This document shows, piece by piece, positions 49,806-61,769 of a stretch of 64,000 nt of DNA. Made by a program: the position numbers and the translations under genes. Source of the stretch: Rostratula benghalensis (taxonomy: Eukaryota; Chordata; Aves; Charadriiformes; Rostratulidae); the NCBI GenBank assembly GCA_013399305.1, contig VXAI01000083.1:1698778-1762777 (forward strand), written 5' to 3'. The stretch's first letter is position 1; every line of letters starts with the position of its first letter. The notes below the pieces were generated by a model that saw only the letters and a program-made list of their open reading frames with translations, did not search any database and had not been told where the DNA came from.

Positions 49806-51697
49806 GTAAGTACATAACAAAAAACCTTATTACATGAAGTTCGTGGGAAAACACTGAAATGTTTTCCTTTTGGGATTAATACAGCTATGGAGGCATAATC
49901 TTCTAGTTTATCTTTTCGTATTCTATTTTATAGTCCAAGAAGGTTGCTTAATGTCAGAGCTTTCACATGAGTACAGTCTAGACATAATGGAAAAAGGCAA
50001 GGCAAGGACCATTTGATATCAGATGCTTTAAGTAAAAGAGTGCTCTTACTTACTCTCAATGATTAATAGTTTAATTTAACCTTTTTCCAAAGGTCCATAA
50101 GGATTCCCTACTCAGCCCCTGGTAACAATTACTTATTAAGTCAGTTTGTATCCTTTTGTATTTCCGCTTCAATCACTGTCTTGTGACCAGCTTAACAGCA
50201 TTATTGTTTATTCAAATTGCAGTAGCATGCCCACAGTCTAGTAATGTGAATTTGTTCATAGTAATAAGAGAGAAAATATTTGGGACTAAAAACTGTTTAT
50301 ACTATATAATTCATTGGAGAAATGACCAGCCATGAAAAAGCACTCGGTTCTCATGACTGATGGCTAGCACAGAATTTTGCTGTACTGATTTGGATGTCCT
50401 GAAATAAGCAGTAGCTTTTCAGAGATCAGCCCTCACTTTTTGTGCTTTGTGGGGTATTTTTGGGGGTTTTTTGGTTTTTTTTTTTTTATTTGGACCTTCT
50501 ACTTGGTTTTCCATCTGAGCAAAATCTTTGGAGATTTTGTACTTGCATGGAGTCTGAGAGCTACAGAAGGTTCACCCAAGGTGATACATTTGAAATATAG
50601 CTAGCGACTCATCTCTGGTGCTGCAAGCTGTCAGCATGTGATAGTTGGAAGATCAGATAACTTTTCTTCTGTCTTCAGGAAATTTACATTTCCCTTTCCT
50701 ATGCCCCTAGAAGTTAGTATTTTTGGAGAAGCTGGATAGTCTTTTTCCCCAACTTCAGACAAGTCAAGTAGTTTATAAATCAAGTCGTGTTTGTTTACTG
50801 GGAGGTGTTTATTCTATCCATGAACTCTTGCATAGATTTTCAGGATCACAAAGAAAAGGATTTAAAATTCAGAGAGATGAGCAGAAACTAGTTTACTGGG
50901 ATGAATGAGAAAATTACTTTGCAAATCTGCACAAAACCAAACAATATTTCATAACTTGGTTTTAGTTAATTTTTGGATGATTGTCTGTTGTGTCATCTAA
51001 CTTCTGAAAAAAGGGAAGTGGTCATATGGAGTAAGATGCTCATTGGACCCTTTAAATAATGGTTAAGTCCCCAGAGTCAAACCTGTTGTCACATGATTTA
51101 TTTTTCATTGTCAGCACAACCTCTGTTTAAAGTTTGCCAAAGCAAAAAAATTTCCTGGCAAAGTTGAGATAAAAGTTACTATTTAATTCAGTTAACACAG
51201 AATTTAACACTTGGAGTTTAAGAAATCACCTAATCAATTCAGATCTATTGCCCTTCGAGCCTAGCAGTGACAAAAGTCACACCTTCAGGGGAAAGTATAA
51301 GGGGGAGATGTCAGGCAATATACGACTCTCACCATACTACTCAGAAGTTGATAGTCTGCTTTCAAAAATAAAATTACATTTCTCTTGAAGATAAAAGTGC
51401 CACATGCTCACCATGATTTCAGAACTGAAGATATATTATCTTGCATGATTTCCATACTGTCACACCAGCTTTGTGTTCTCTATAGCAGTTTGCAAATCAC
51501 TCTATACAGAAAAAAAACCAAACAGTTGCGCATTATAGAAATATCATTTTGTCTTAAAGGTCTGCAGTATTATACTACAGAGTTTTAAGCTGTATTTGTC
51601 AACTGTTTTCTATTGCTAGGTCACAGAAACTAGAAGCAGTTCTTCATTCTGTGGCTTTAATTGTGTCTTAAAGGAAATGCAGCTATTTGAAACAGAC

Positions 51698-51751
51698 ATG
51701 ATAATATGATATTATGATATAATCTATGATTCTATGATATTCTATTATAAC
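51698..51751. repeat. AT-rich repeat resembling a CR1 tail
   Basis: Variants of atgatatt and attctatgat follow one another. The 8-base ATTCTATG unit is the usual tail of CR1 elements, but no CR1 body is attached on either side. Confidence 0.55.
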
Positions 51752-53364
51752 ATACTAAATATTAAAAAAAACTAATGACATATTATGTCAACTTGTAAAG
51801 GATCTGAAGGCAATGCAGGAAACTGGGAAAAAAGGCAGTATTCATGGGAGGAGATAACATTACTGGCAGCGGTTGGTCTACCCAAAAAGACAGTGCAGCA
51901 CCTGCATATTATACTTAGTGTAGTAATTACAGAGGAGGACATACGTGAAATGATTATTTATGGACTGACAGGGTAGTATAAATTCTTTTATCACCATAAA
52001 TTTTATGAACAACATTAGAGACAGACCTTTGCTGTCCTTCAGGAGATAGTAATAGGAATCAGAGTATCTTGGGCACTTAGTCAACTGCCTTAGAAGTGTA
52101 TGAGGAACTGAGTCGACAAATATACAAGAGCTGCTGACACGGGTTGTGTAGGTTCTTGCCAATGCATAATCATTCATGTTTACAACATCTTTCCACTTTG
52201 AATACTAAAAGAATTATGAATAGCAAAGCAAAAAATGGTTTGGCATATTATGCTGAATGATAGCTACCCAGAATGGAAATTTTATATATCAAAGAAGATT
52301 TAATGGCATTTTGATATCAAAAAGGAAGAGAAAAATAGCAGATAGTTGTGTTCCTAGATAAAAACTTAGGTCTTAAGCAGATCCTCTCATTTCCTTAGTA
52401 TCTTAAGGTGTTATCAGGATTTTCATTAGCATTTCAAATATATGTACTGATTTTAATAATGAAATTTTATTCTATCAAGAATTCATTCTACAACATGGCC
52501 AGGGTCAAAAGAAGATACTTCAGAAGTTTAGCTAATCAAATTACCATAAAACAGCTTTTGCTGCTTTTGTATTAAAAAATTTAAAATAAAAATAAAGTCT
52601 GAAGTCAGCTTACCCTTTCCTTGCTCTTCTAGTCTGTGTTTTGTTTTTCTTTCTCTTCTGGAGGAGGCAGTTTTATCATATGAAAAAAAAATGGTTCAGT
52701 ATTTTTGGCAGACTTTTTTGTTGGTGTTTTGTTGGTTTTTTTAAATTAAAATGAAAAATGCAGAACTGTTATAATTACATTTCCATTTAATTCCTAACAC
52801 CTAACACATGCCCAGAACAACATTTGGATATGGATCAAAATTTCAACCCAGATAAATGCTTTAGAAAATGGAGATGACAGCGCTTTTAGTAAATTTAATG
52901 TCTTTAGTAAAGGAAGGGTGATAGTGTCTTGTAAATAAGCAAGTATGCCATGATAGAAGGAGAAACTGTGATACACAGTTATCAGTTCACCATTGCTTCA
53001 TTTTCTAGGCATACATGCAGAAATACATATACACAAAAAAAGGCACGCACTTAACAGTAGTTTAAATTACCAGACACAGACATAAGAAGTTTTACAAAAT
53101 AGGTAATTGCATAGATTCACCACTAGATTAATGTTTTGGAAGGGAATGTTGATTTGGAACCTAAAATTAAACAATTAGGCTGATTTCAGAAGTTGCTGTG
53201 AGGATACAGAGTTACTATATAAAATGGATATTTAGGTAATGCAATATTGGCAGTATGCCCAGGATATAAAATGATGCATAAAGCTATGTTGCAGTAAAAT
53301 ATTACTGTCAAGAAACACTGCCCCTTTCAGGATGTATTTAAAAATCTAATTGAATTGATACACA

Positions 53365-53388
53365 ATTCTGTGATGCATATCACAGAAT
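53365..53388. repeat. 24-base inverted repeat (ATTCTGTGAT / ATCACAGAAT)
   Basis: Two perfect 10-base arms surround GCAT. The arm equals the CR1 tail unit (ATTCTGTGAT), so the structure may be two opposed CR1 tails with all else lost. Confidence 0.8.
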
Positions 53389-56300
53389 GTGTGGAAGCAT
53401 CAATTACAATTAACAAGGCTGTTGTAATTAGTATTAAACAATAAAGTATTACTTAGAACATGACTTCTTGCGTTTACAAATGCTCCACTTCTAAAGTGAC
53501 ATCGTTTACCAGGTTAAGCCTCAATAGTGAGCCATATGAAAATATCCCAAAAGTATATCCATTATAGCATTGCTGAGATACGCTGGTGGAATAGACTCTG
53601 GATTTACAAGAAAACCATTAAAGTCTGAATATGTTTTTATTTTGTATTGCCGGAGCTCATTCTGAAGAAAATTAATTTTGCAAGTAGAACTCCAGCACAG
53701 TAGACCAGATGTAAAAGAGAAATTTTCCATTCTCCATTTTTGTCCATAAAAAAACCCCACAAAGTATCTTGACTGGAAAACATTTGCCGTCTTTAAACTG
53801 ATGTTCAGATTTTTTCAGAAGCTCGAGCAAGCTGTACATTTTCTGCTGTTCAGTTTCATTTTGCACTACGGGAATCAGCTTTGGTCTAAAAGGAACATTG
53901 GAATTCTTATTCCAGATCCACCTGGTATTCAATTTGTAGTTTTACTGGCTCAGATTTCCACTAGTGTCTGAAGCCCTGAAATTTCATTTGCTGGTTACTA
54001 CATTAAATTCTCAAATAAGATCATGATCTCTCATTTGGTTTTGCTTGGCAATATATGTTCTGGGCCTATTATGCAAAGTGTTTGTATATTTTGTTTTATA
54101 GTATCATATATTAAGAACTTGGTTTATAAGATACTGAATCTTCTAAATTTTTTGTGAATTAAAATTCAATGTGTGAAAGAGACTCATTTTTTAATGAATT
54201 TTAAGATAGAGGCTGTCATTATGATAGTACCTTTTTATTTTAAAGACAATCTGAAGCACTGTAGTAGTTTAGGGTTAGTCATTGTTTCACAGAACTTGCT
54301 TAACTTGCTGTTAATTGTCTTCCTGCTGATCACAGGAAGTTGGTAATATATGCCTTTTAGCAAAGAATGATGTAAATGCTATTTTACTGTTTTGGGAACC
54401 GCAGAAGGCAGCTTGACAAATGACATAAAGTTTAATGGTACATGCTGAGAAGTAAAATGTGTGCAAAACCAATGTAGATCTGGGTTCTCTGTAATACACA
54501 CATGCTGGGATGTGCCAGATGTTCCAGACACTTTTTTGGATGATAGGCAGTCAGAGTGCTACTATGATAAGTCTAATAATTAAGATATTCTGGGAGAATA
54601 ATATATATCCAGCTTCTTGCGACTGAAGGAGTCTTCTATTGCCAATTATGTAGGAAAAGCCCTTATATTTTATTTCTTCCTGATTTTTCAGGAAGAAACA
54701 AAGCTGTGCTGTCAAGAAGAATTGCTTTCTTCAGGGTTTTATTTCCTTTCTGAACTGCTGAATAAATTCTGTCTTTGCTTTCTATTTAAGTACTTGTAAT
54801 ATGGAGAACCTTCTTTCCATACCTTGCAGATATGTTGAGAAACCACTATGAGGATGATTATATGGAAAGTAGCTCTCAGAGAGACTAATATAAGTCTCTC
54901 TAGCTTCTTTAGCTTCAAACTGTTTCTGTCCAGTTGCATTGACTGTAAGATAAGGTTATTTGGCATTTGTGCCATACCATAACCGTGCACACGAAGAACT
55001 GAGCAGACAAGTATGTGGCTACTGCTGTGAGATGGACCCTTCAGTAGCAGCAGCCAACAATATATTTCTTTACCAGTCTGTTCAGACATGATTCTCTAAA
55101 CTACTGCACTCTTCGTTACTCTATAAACAGTTCAAAAGGGAAAAGGCATTTTACAAGGCAAAAGAAATGGAAATAAAATGTTAGAAAATGGTTTTTGTTA
55201 TTTTATTAATGATGTCAACACAGTCTTTAGATTTCCACGTTCGTTCAGCCATCAAGAACTTTATGATCAGTCTGAAGCCAGGAAAAATGCCTTAAAGTGT
55301 TAGTCCATGATTTCAATAAAAATAAAATCCACTATTTGCAGTTAAGCAGAAGCAAGAAAGTTCTGTTGTATGCTGACATGTTTTGCCTGTGAGTTCCACT
55401 GCACTAAGGAAGTGAAATTACCATTGAATCTGAACTTTTGGTACCCTTTATACTCTGTCTATAGTGCAAAGTGGAATCCATGTATAGATTCTCTAAGTTA
55501 AATCTAATTTAGCTCATGTATCTGCACAGCACAAACCAACATCTGTTTCAGATACACCTTTTCAGACCCAGAAGCAACTTAGAAAAATGCTTGAGGTTAG
55601 TCCTGAAATAGTACACTGTGTCTGGGTCTGAGCGCTCTATGTCCATCCATCTCTGGTGAGCACTGTGGAGTTGTGAAGCTCAGCTGAGGTACAAGAAGAC
55701 AGGAGTAATAGGTAGCCTATCTTGTTTGCTTTGAATTCTTTAAATTCACCATTATATTAGGTTTCTTTACAGCAAAGTAAATATGAGGCTGACTTTATCC
55801 AAACATACACAATGTTTTCATAAGTAATTTTGTTGTGTTAGAGCATATTTAAATTACATTATTCTGCAATCTTCAAACAAACCACTAGAAACTACTAATG
55901 AAAGTTAGCAAATTAAGCATTCCTTAACCTATCTTATCCTCATGCCTAAATTGTAATTTGTGGAGCATTCTGGAGTCCTTTGACTGCAGAAAGTCACAAT
56001 AGAGCTATGATTCACTGTTTTGTGCTATTCTAGCAAATGAATTTATGGCTTGTTTTTATTACTTCTTTGGGCTACTGATTTTGGGTATGTAGTCTAAAGA
56101 TAAATTTGACAGCCACTTGGATTGATGTAATTCAGCATTTGCTAATAAATAGTAGTTACAACTGATGTTATTGCTACTATAATTCAATATTTATCATCCA
56201 GACGAATGCACCAAATGCAAATACGTAAGCTCATCTTCCTTGTAATAAAAATATCATCCCTACTGTTGCTAACAAAAGAATCAGTGTGCAGGAAGCCAGC

Positions 56301-58397
56301 TGTAGTATTCTGAAGACTCTCCTCTGAGTTTTCCTCTTTACTCACAGCCTCAGACCTTGGTTCCTGCCCTTCCCTCTTCACTTTCTCAGCAGACTTCTTG
56401 CCTTTTCCAGCAAGAGAATGAAGATGGTGTTTTAGAGTACAAGAGAAAGTTTTGCATGACAGGAAAAGAAAAGTACTCTAAAGGGCAGTGTTGCAGATAG
56501 GCTGTACCTAGAGGAATGGGGGAAGAATTGACTGTCTTTTTCCTTGACCTGGATAATTTCTTTACCTACACTACATCTCTTCAACTTCAGTCACTCCCCT
56601 TCTTTTACTGGAATCCTGTGCAGCAAAGTCACTGCTGAATATTGGGCTGCACATCTGCTCTTCTTAACTTCCCAGCAAGAAAACGTTTGTGCTTCGTGAC
56701 AGTAGAAAGTTGCAGTTCAGAAATACATATTATCTAACAGCATAATCTCATGCGACTGGATTTCTAACTGTATTTTTTTCCTCAGGAAGAACTGCATTAT
56801 GTTTCTCATGTAGAATCTGTAAAACTTCACTGTACCTTTTATTAAATGGCATTAAATTCTACCCTCTAATTTTTGTCATGAAATAAAACTCTGTTATCTA
56901 GTGGGTACTTCAAGTGAACATCTGCTTTAGCTGCTCTACATCTTATACAAAATTAACATTGCTAGTATACAACATGGAATAATTGCCCATTCCATAAAAC
57001 TAATATCTGGTGTCTGTTCCACCAAAAAAAAAAAAAACAAAAAAAAAAACCCCAAACCGTTTTGGAGAACATAAATATACTTACAAGTTAATATATTAAT
57101 ATAGCTTGTTAATATAGCTGTTTTTAAAGAAAAGAAGAACTTTTTTGTTGAGGATTTTTTTAGGTGTATGGATGTATTTATTTTGGTTTTTTACACCTTT
57201 GGTGTTCAGATTAAAACTTCCTTGAATTTCTACAATTTCCCTTAAACTGAAAGCTTAAAATACATTTTATCAATTTATGTGATTTGTCCTTTTGGACTAC
57301 TTTTTGCTTTAATATATGTGATAAATTTTGTGGGCGACAGGGCAGTCTTCCTTTAGATGTTCACGTAGATCACTTTTTCAACCTCATCTAAAATCTGGGA
57401 GAGCTTCTCTTTTGGATGTAACATTTTTCCAAAAAATGGAACTTCAGTTCCATTAAAAGATTTTGCTGCTTTCTCTGTTGTCTGACACAATGTTCACATA
57501 ACTAAAATTTTGGAGTGGATGTTTTTCTTCTTAATTAATTTTCTCATCTGTCATCTTGTATTTCTCAGCATAAAATTTGAGTACCTCTGAGCTGCGCATG
57601 GGTGCAGCTTGCGTGAGATTATTTCCTGTCTCTATTATCTCTTCCCTCAACAAGAGAAAAACCTCAGCTTTCATTTTCAGCTGAGCATAATAATTTCACA
57701 AATGTATTCAATGGGTTAAGCACCACCAAGGTCACTGAGCTAGAGAGATAAGTAAAGCCCCTGGCAACAAGGCTACTGTTTGATTTTTCAACAAACATTA
57801 TATAAAGATATTCTTAGGCTAATGAATAAATCGTTTTTGTAAGGAATTCAGTATCTGAGTATAGAAGAACAGTATCTGTTTTAAAGGCAGAAAACTTGCA
57901 ACTGAATAAAAGACATTAGATGGAATTAATATTTTGCATTTGACCGTTGAGTTTAGTAACTCTCATTACCACCCTTCTAGTCTCTTCCCCTAGTAAACAA
58001 CGTAGTGTTTGTTGTTCAAATGTTTTCACGCTATCTTTGCAGTTCAGTGTTATTTGTTTTCTGTGACCTATGTGATTTCCTTACTTCCTAGGAGAAAATA
58101 TTTCTTTTCATGATGAAATCCTGATTCAAGGGAATATTTTTTTGTTTGTCAGTTATTTTTACAAATTTGAGGTAAACTAGTTTCTCCAGGATTTGCTCTG
58201 GGAGAGGATCATCAGATCTGCTTGTTAGATTGTATAGGTCTCATACTCCCTTCTTTTCTACTCCTGCAAGTCAGAGGTAGATTCACTAAAATCCCCAGAG
58301 CTACATAAATGTGAATCTGGCTCTAAAGAAGTCTGATAGTTGCCAGTGATCTAAATTTCACAGAATTTACAAATTACAGTCTGTAATGTCCTCAAGT

Positions 58398-58490
58398 TCT
58401 GCCGGGGAGGTTTAGATTGGATATTGGGAAAAATTTCTACACCGAAAAGGTTATTAAGCATTGGAACAGGCTGCCTAATAATCAGTTGAA
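58398..58490 (+). repeat. CR1 LINE fragment, sense
   Basis: The text ggaggtttagattggatatt, then gggaaaaatttctacaccga and aagcattggaacaggctgcc, is a clear CR1 3' untranslated region match. Confidence 0.92.
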
Positions 58491-60136
58491 ATTTTCATAA
58501 TCTTATGAGCAGTTTATTGGTTAACTCATATTTTTTTTCTTTTTTCCACTATTATAGAGCCATTGGAAAATTTCCCTGCTACAGTCTGTTCTTTGTTTTG
58601 ATTAGATTATTCAGTATCTTTGAAAATTAGTGCTCATTAATGCAAAAATTAGTGGTGTTGAGAGGAGAGAAAGGCCCATAGGAAAACATATTTTATTAAT
58701 AGAAGCACATTTCACTCCATCATGTCTTTTTCAGTCTAGCATACGCAAGTTCACAACACCCAAACAATTGCTCACAGTTGTACTAATGCAATAAGGAGGA
58801 TGTCTGATCAAAAGGAATCTCAGAACCATGATCCAAAGTGATCACCCATGGTACAGGGTAACTGGGATAGTTCTCTAGTAGCAGTGAAAATTTATAATAC
58901 AGGTGATGTAAAGCAGGAAGCCAGTACAGTGTGAAGAAGGAGGAGTATTTTAGTTTTGTCTGGAAAGGGTGTGTGGGATGAGTACCATTAGGGAGAGAAA
59001 GTGAATAAACCCTGATTTGGAAAAGACATTGTTTTTACTTTGGGAGCAGTTTTAGAAAGGAGAGGTTTCTACTAATTAAGAAACATAATGGGAAACACTT
59101 AAACTGTCTAAATTATTTTTCCCATTTCTAGTTGCTAAAATTAGTAACGCTAGACAGCAGAGGGATATGAGAATCAAATCTTTGAGCCTTCTAGTATGAA
59201 CAATTTTTGTTATAACAGTATTGTGTGTAGTGCTGCTACCAAAGTTTTAACTTGTTTGGCCACAATATATTTTACAAGGCTGCCCACAGTATTTTTAGGG
59301 ATGATCAGATTGGTTCATTCCTATTTAATAGTGCATCAGTAGCCACAGAAACCTGGCATTTATTACACAGGATTTTACTGAAGGTCTTCAGATATTTTGC
59401 TGTGGACATGTGCTGTTCTCTCTTACAATCTGCTTAAAAAAAAAAAAATAATATTTCTAGATGGTATATTTTCATTTTTTGCAAGTTCTTGAGACTGGAT
59501 TTCAGTGTATTCTGAGGATTAAGTTCTTTATAGGACTCAGGAAAGCCTGTTACAATTTTGTGTGTTCAGTTACTGAATGGGAACCTCTTACTCTTGGTTG
59601 GTTTCAGCAAGGTGTGTAGGAGAACTCACTGCACCATTTTGTTACTTTTCATCACTTAAGATCATCTTGCCTGAGTGGTAACCATCTTTGATACCGACAT
59701 TTGCCAGGATATGTTAGCTGAATCAATTACCAAAACAAGTAAAAGGTCATTTTTTTAGTACTAAGTAGTATTAAATGCAGCAACAAGAGTTACTTGGAAA
59801 GTATATAGCGTCCTAATTATTGTGGAACAGAAAAGACAGGAAAGCCTCAGTAAGTAGGAACTTTTAAGTGTGTGCCATTTATGTTGTAGACAGTTTTCCC
59901 ATGACACATTCTCTGGCTCGAGCGTGGGTTCATTGTGGCAACTTTTTATTCAAAACACAGGCATGCCATCGAATGTACCAGCTGCAAAATTATGAAGAGT
60001 GCTTACCTTTCTTGAATATTCAGCCCTTAAGGTCATTACAATGCTCATTATGAAACTTCATGTACTGATTTAGTAATCTACTTTTGTCTGAATGCCTTTT
60101 ATATAGGCTGTCAGTACCTTTGTATGCATGATAGTT

Positions 60137-60452
60137 TGGAAATAAATCTTTGCATCTCCTCCCCCCTCCTTCAGTGACCTTGGTGTCTGCTGGGTTGCTT
60201 CTCCCACGTATTCTCACTCCTCTCTCAAGCTACAATTGCTGTTGCACAGTAACTTTTTTCCCCTCTTAAGTAGGTCATCCCAGAGGCTCTACCACTGTTA
60301 CTGATGGGCTGAGCCTTGGCCAGCAGCAGGTCCATCTTGGAGCCAGATGGCACTGCCTCTATTGGACATGGGGGCAGCTTCTAGGAGCTTTTTGCAGAAG
60401 CCACCCCCATAGTCTCCCTGCTACCAAAACCTAGCCATGCAAACCCAGTACA
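60137..60452 (-). mobile_element. Antisense LTR remnant (avian ERV-type)
   Basis: Read on the minus strand from 60452, it starts TGTACTGGGTTTGCATGG and continues through a ggttttggtagcaggg block, a gcttctgcaaaaagctccta block, a ctccaagatggacctgctgc block and a TATA-like ctacttaagagg (complement of about 60263-60275). This is the order I recall for a common avian LTR, with TG at its 5' edge. The 3' part of the LTR is not recognisable beyond about 60137. No retroviral gene is attached, so it is a broken solo LTR lying antisense to the host gene. Confidence 0.65.
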
Positions 60453-61734
60453 GAAAAAGTAGTCATGGTCCTGCTCAGGGGAAAATGTCTTTCTGATCTT
60501 AGGTGAGACAACCAGTCTGATCTCACTAGATAAGAAAAAGTGACAAGCAAGATTCCTCGGGCCTTTTAATATTACTGTGGTATCACCAATCCCCTCCAAA
60601 TATTGCCAGGGTAACTTGATCACTTAAGGGGGTTTTTGCCTGCTTCAAGTGGCAAATCATCTATTAGCTATAGTAGAAGTAGCGCGATAAAAGATGTTAA
60701 ATGATTCTGCATATGGATACACCAAGGGGATGTGTGAAGGAGGGAGGTGGCAAACTGCGTGCTTTTGTCCCCTGAGCATCAGTTTTCTTAGAAATGCACA
60801 CCGGTAGAGTGCATCTGTGCTGTAGCCCATGCGGTCACAGAGACCCAGCAGACTTCCTGTCTTCTACATGCACAACACGCATTTCAGTTTTGTAACTCTT
60901 CTCTGAACTCACATGTGATCAAATATCTTACAGTATACCTAAAGCGGTGATATGCAAACCCAAACACTATACTTGCAAAAAAATAATCTGTTTCCTATTT
61001 AGTTATTCAGAAAGCATATAGTGAAGTATCTTTCAAGTGCACATTTCTGCATTTGTAAAGAAATACACATTAATTTTAAAACGCATTTTTGTAATTTCCA
61101 GATGAGAAACTGGTTTTTAGCTGTGGCAAAACTTCGCCATCATAAAGTTTTGTTTAAAGTAACAAAAGCAGTCTGAAGATGTTATTTCTAATCCTGAAAC
61201 ACTTACTACTGAAAGACGTGTTTGTTTCCAAATCTCAGAGGAATAACCAGTGTAGTAAATCAAGTTATGTAAAACTATATAAGAAAGGTATTAAAGAAAG
61301 ATTGATGACAGGTACATAATTGTTCTTAAAATCCTCTGCAGTTCATTATTCTGAAATTCTGTATTCTATATTGTAATACTTGTTCTATACACTTAAAATC
61401 TCCCTTTCAAATGCTAACATTTTTGCAAACACTGACATTCTAACAAAATTGTAGCTCCTTTCTTACTTTAAAGAGCCTTGATCACAATTATACAGTAGCT
61501 GAATCTATTCTGTAAGTGCAGATTCAAGTTGCTTTAATTTTGATCTTCATTGTGAAGTAACATTTAGTTAGAAATAAATGTTCCATTTCCTTAGAGTTAC
61601 GGAATGACTGCTGTGGTTAACTTCTGTGACTTCTTTCACTGCAGACACCAGCTATGTTGAGTGCACCAAGGAAGTCATGCTTAATGTAGTATAGTCTTTA
61701 GTCATGCTTAATACTATTTGTTTTTCTTCTACAG

Positions 61735-61769
61735 AGAGCAGGGGACACAGTCAGTGGAGATACTGAAAG
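61735..61769 (+). CDS. Candidate small exon of the CNK gene
   Basis: A 35-base segment lies between a strong acceptor (tttgtttttcttctacag) and a perfect donor (GAAAG|gtaagt). Following the phase-0 end of the 49805 exon, it reads RAGDTVSGDTE plus two bases. The acceptor region is acagagag, so starts at 61737 and 61739 are also possible; the 61737 start gives an early stop. No clear match to human CNKSR2 was recognised: the human protein has a Gln/Lys-rich segment before the PH domain there. The call rests on splice signals only. Confidence 0.35.

Larger units (their letters stand above)
49806..61734 (+). other. Intron, 11.9 kb (assumed)
   Basis: No PH-domain exon (for example one encoding GWLWKKK or a K-x-x-WFVLK segment) was found in any frame here. 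The interval holds a T/G tract (50450-50487), an ATTCTATGAT-like AT-rich repeat (51698-51751), a 24-base inverted repeat (53365-53388), an A-rich tract (57023-57058), a CR1 fragment (58398-58490), an antisense LTR remnant (about 60137-60452) and otherwise AT-rich unique-looking DNA. Confidence 0.55.

Noticed and set aside
60381..60623. 80-codon minus-strand ORF overlapping the LTR remnant
   Set aside because: Non-coding LTR sequence; no retroviral protein similarity.
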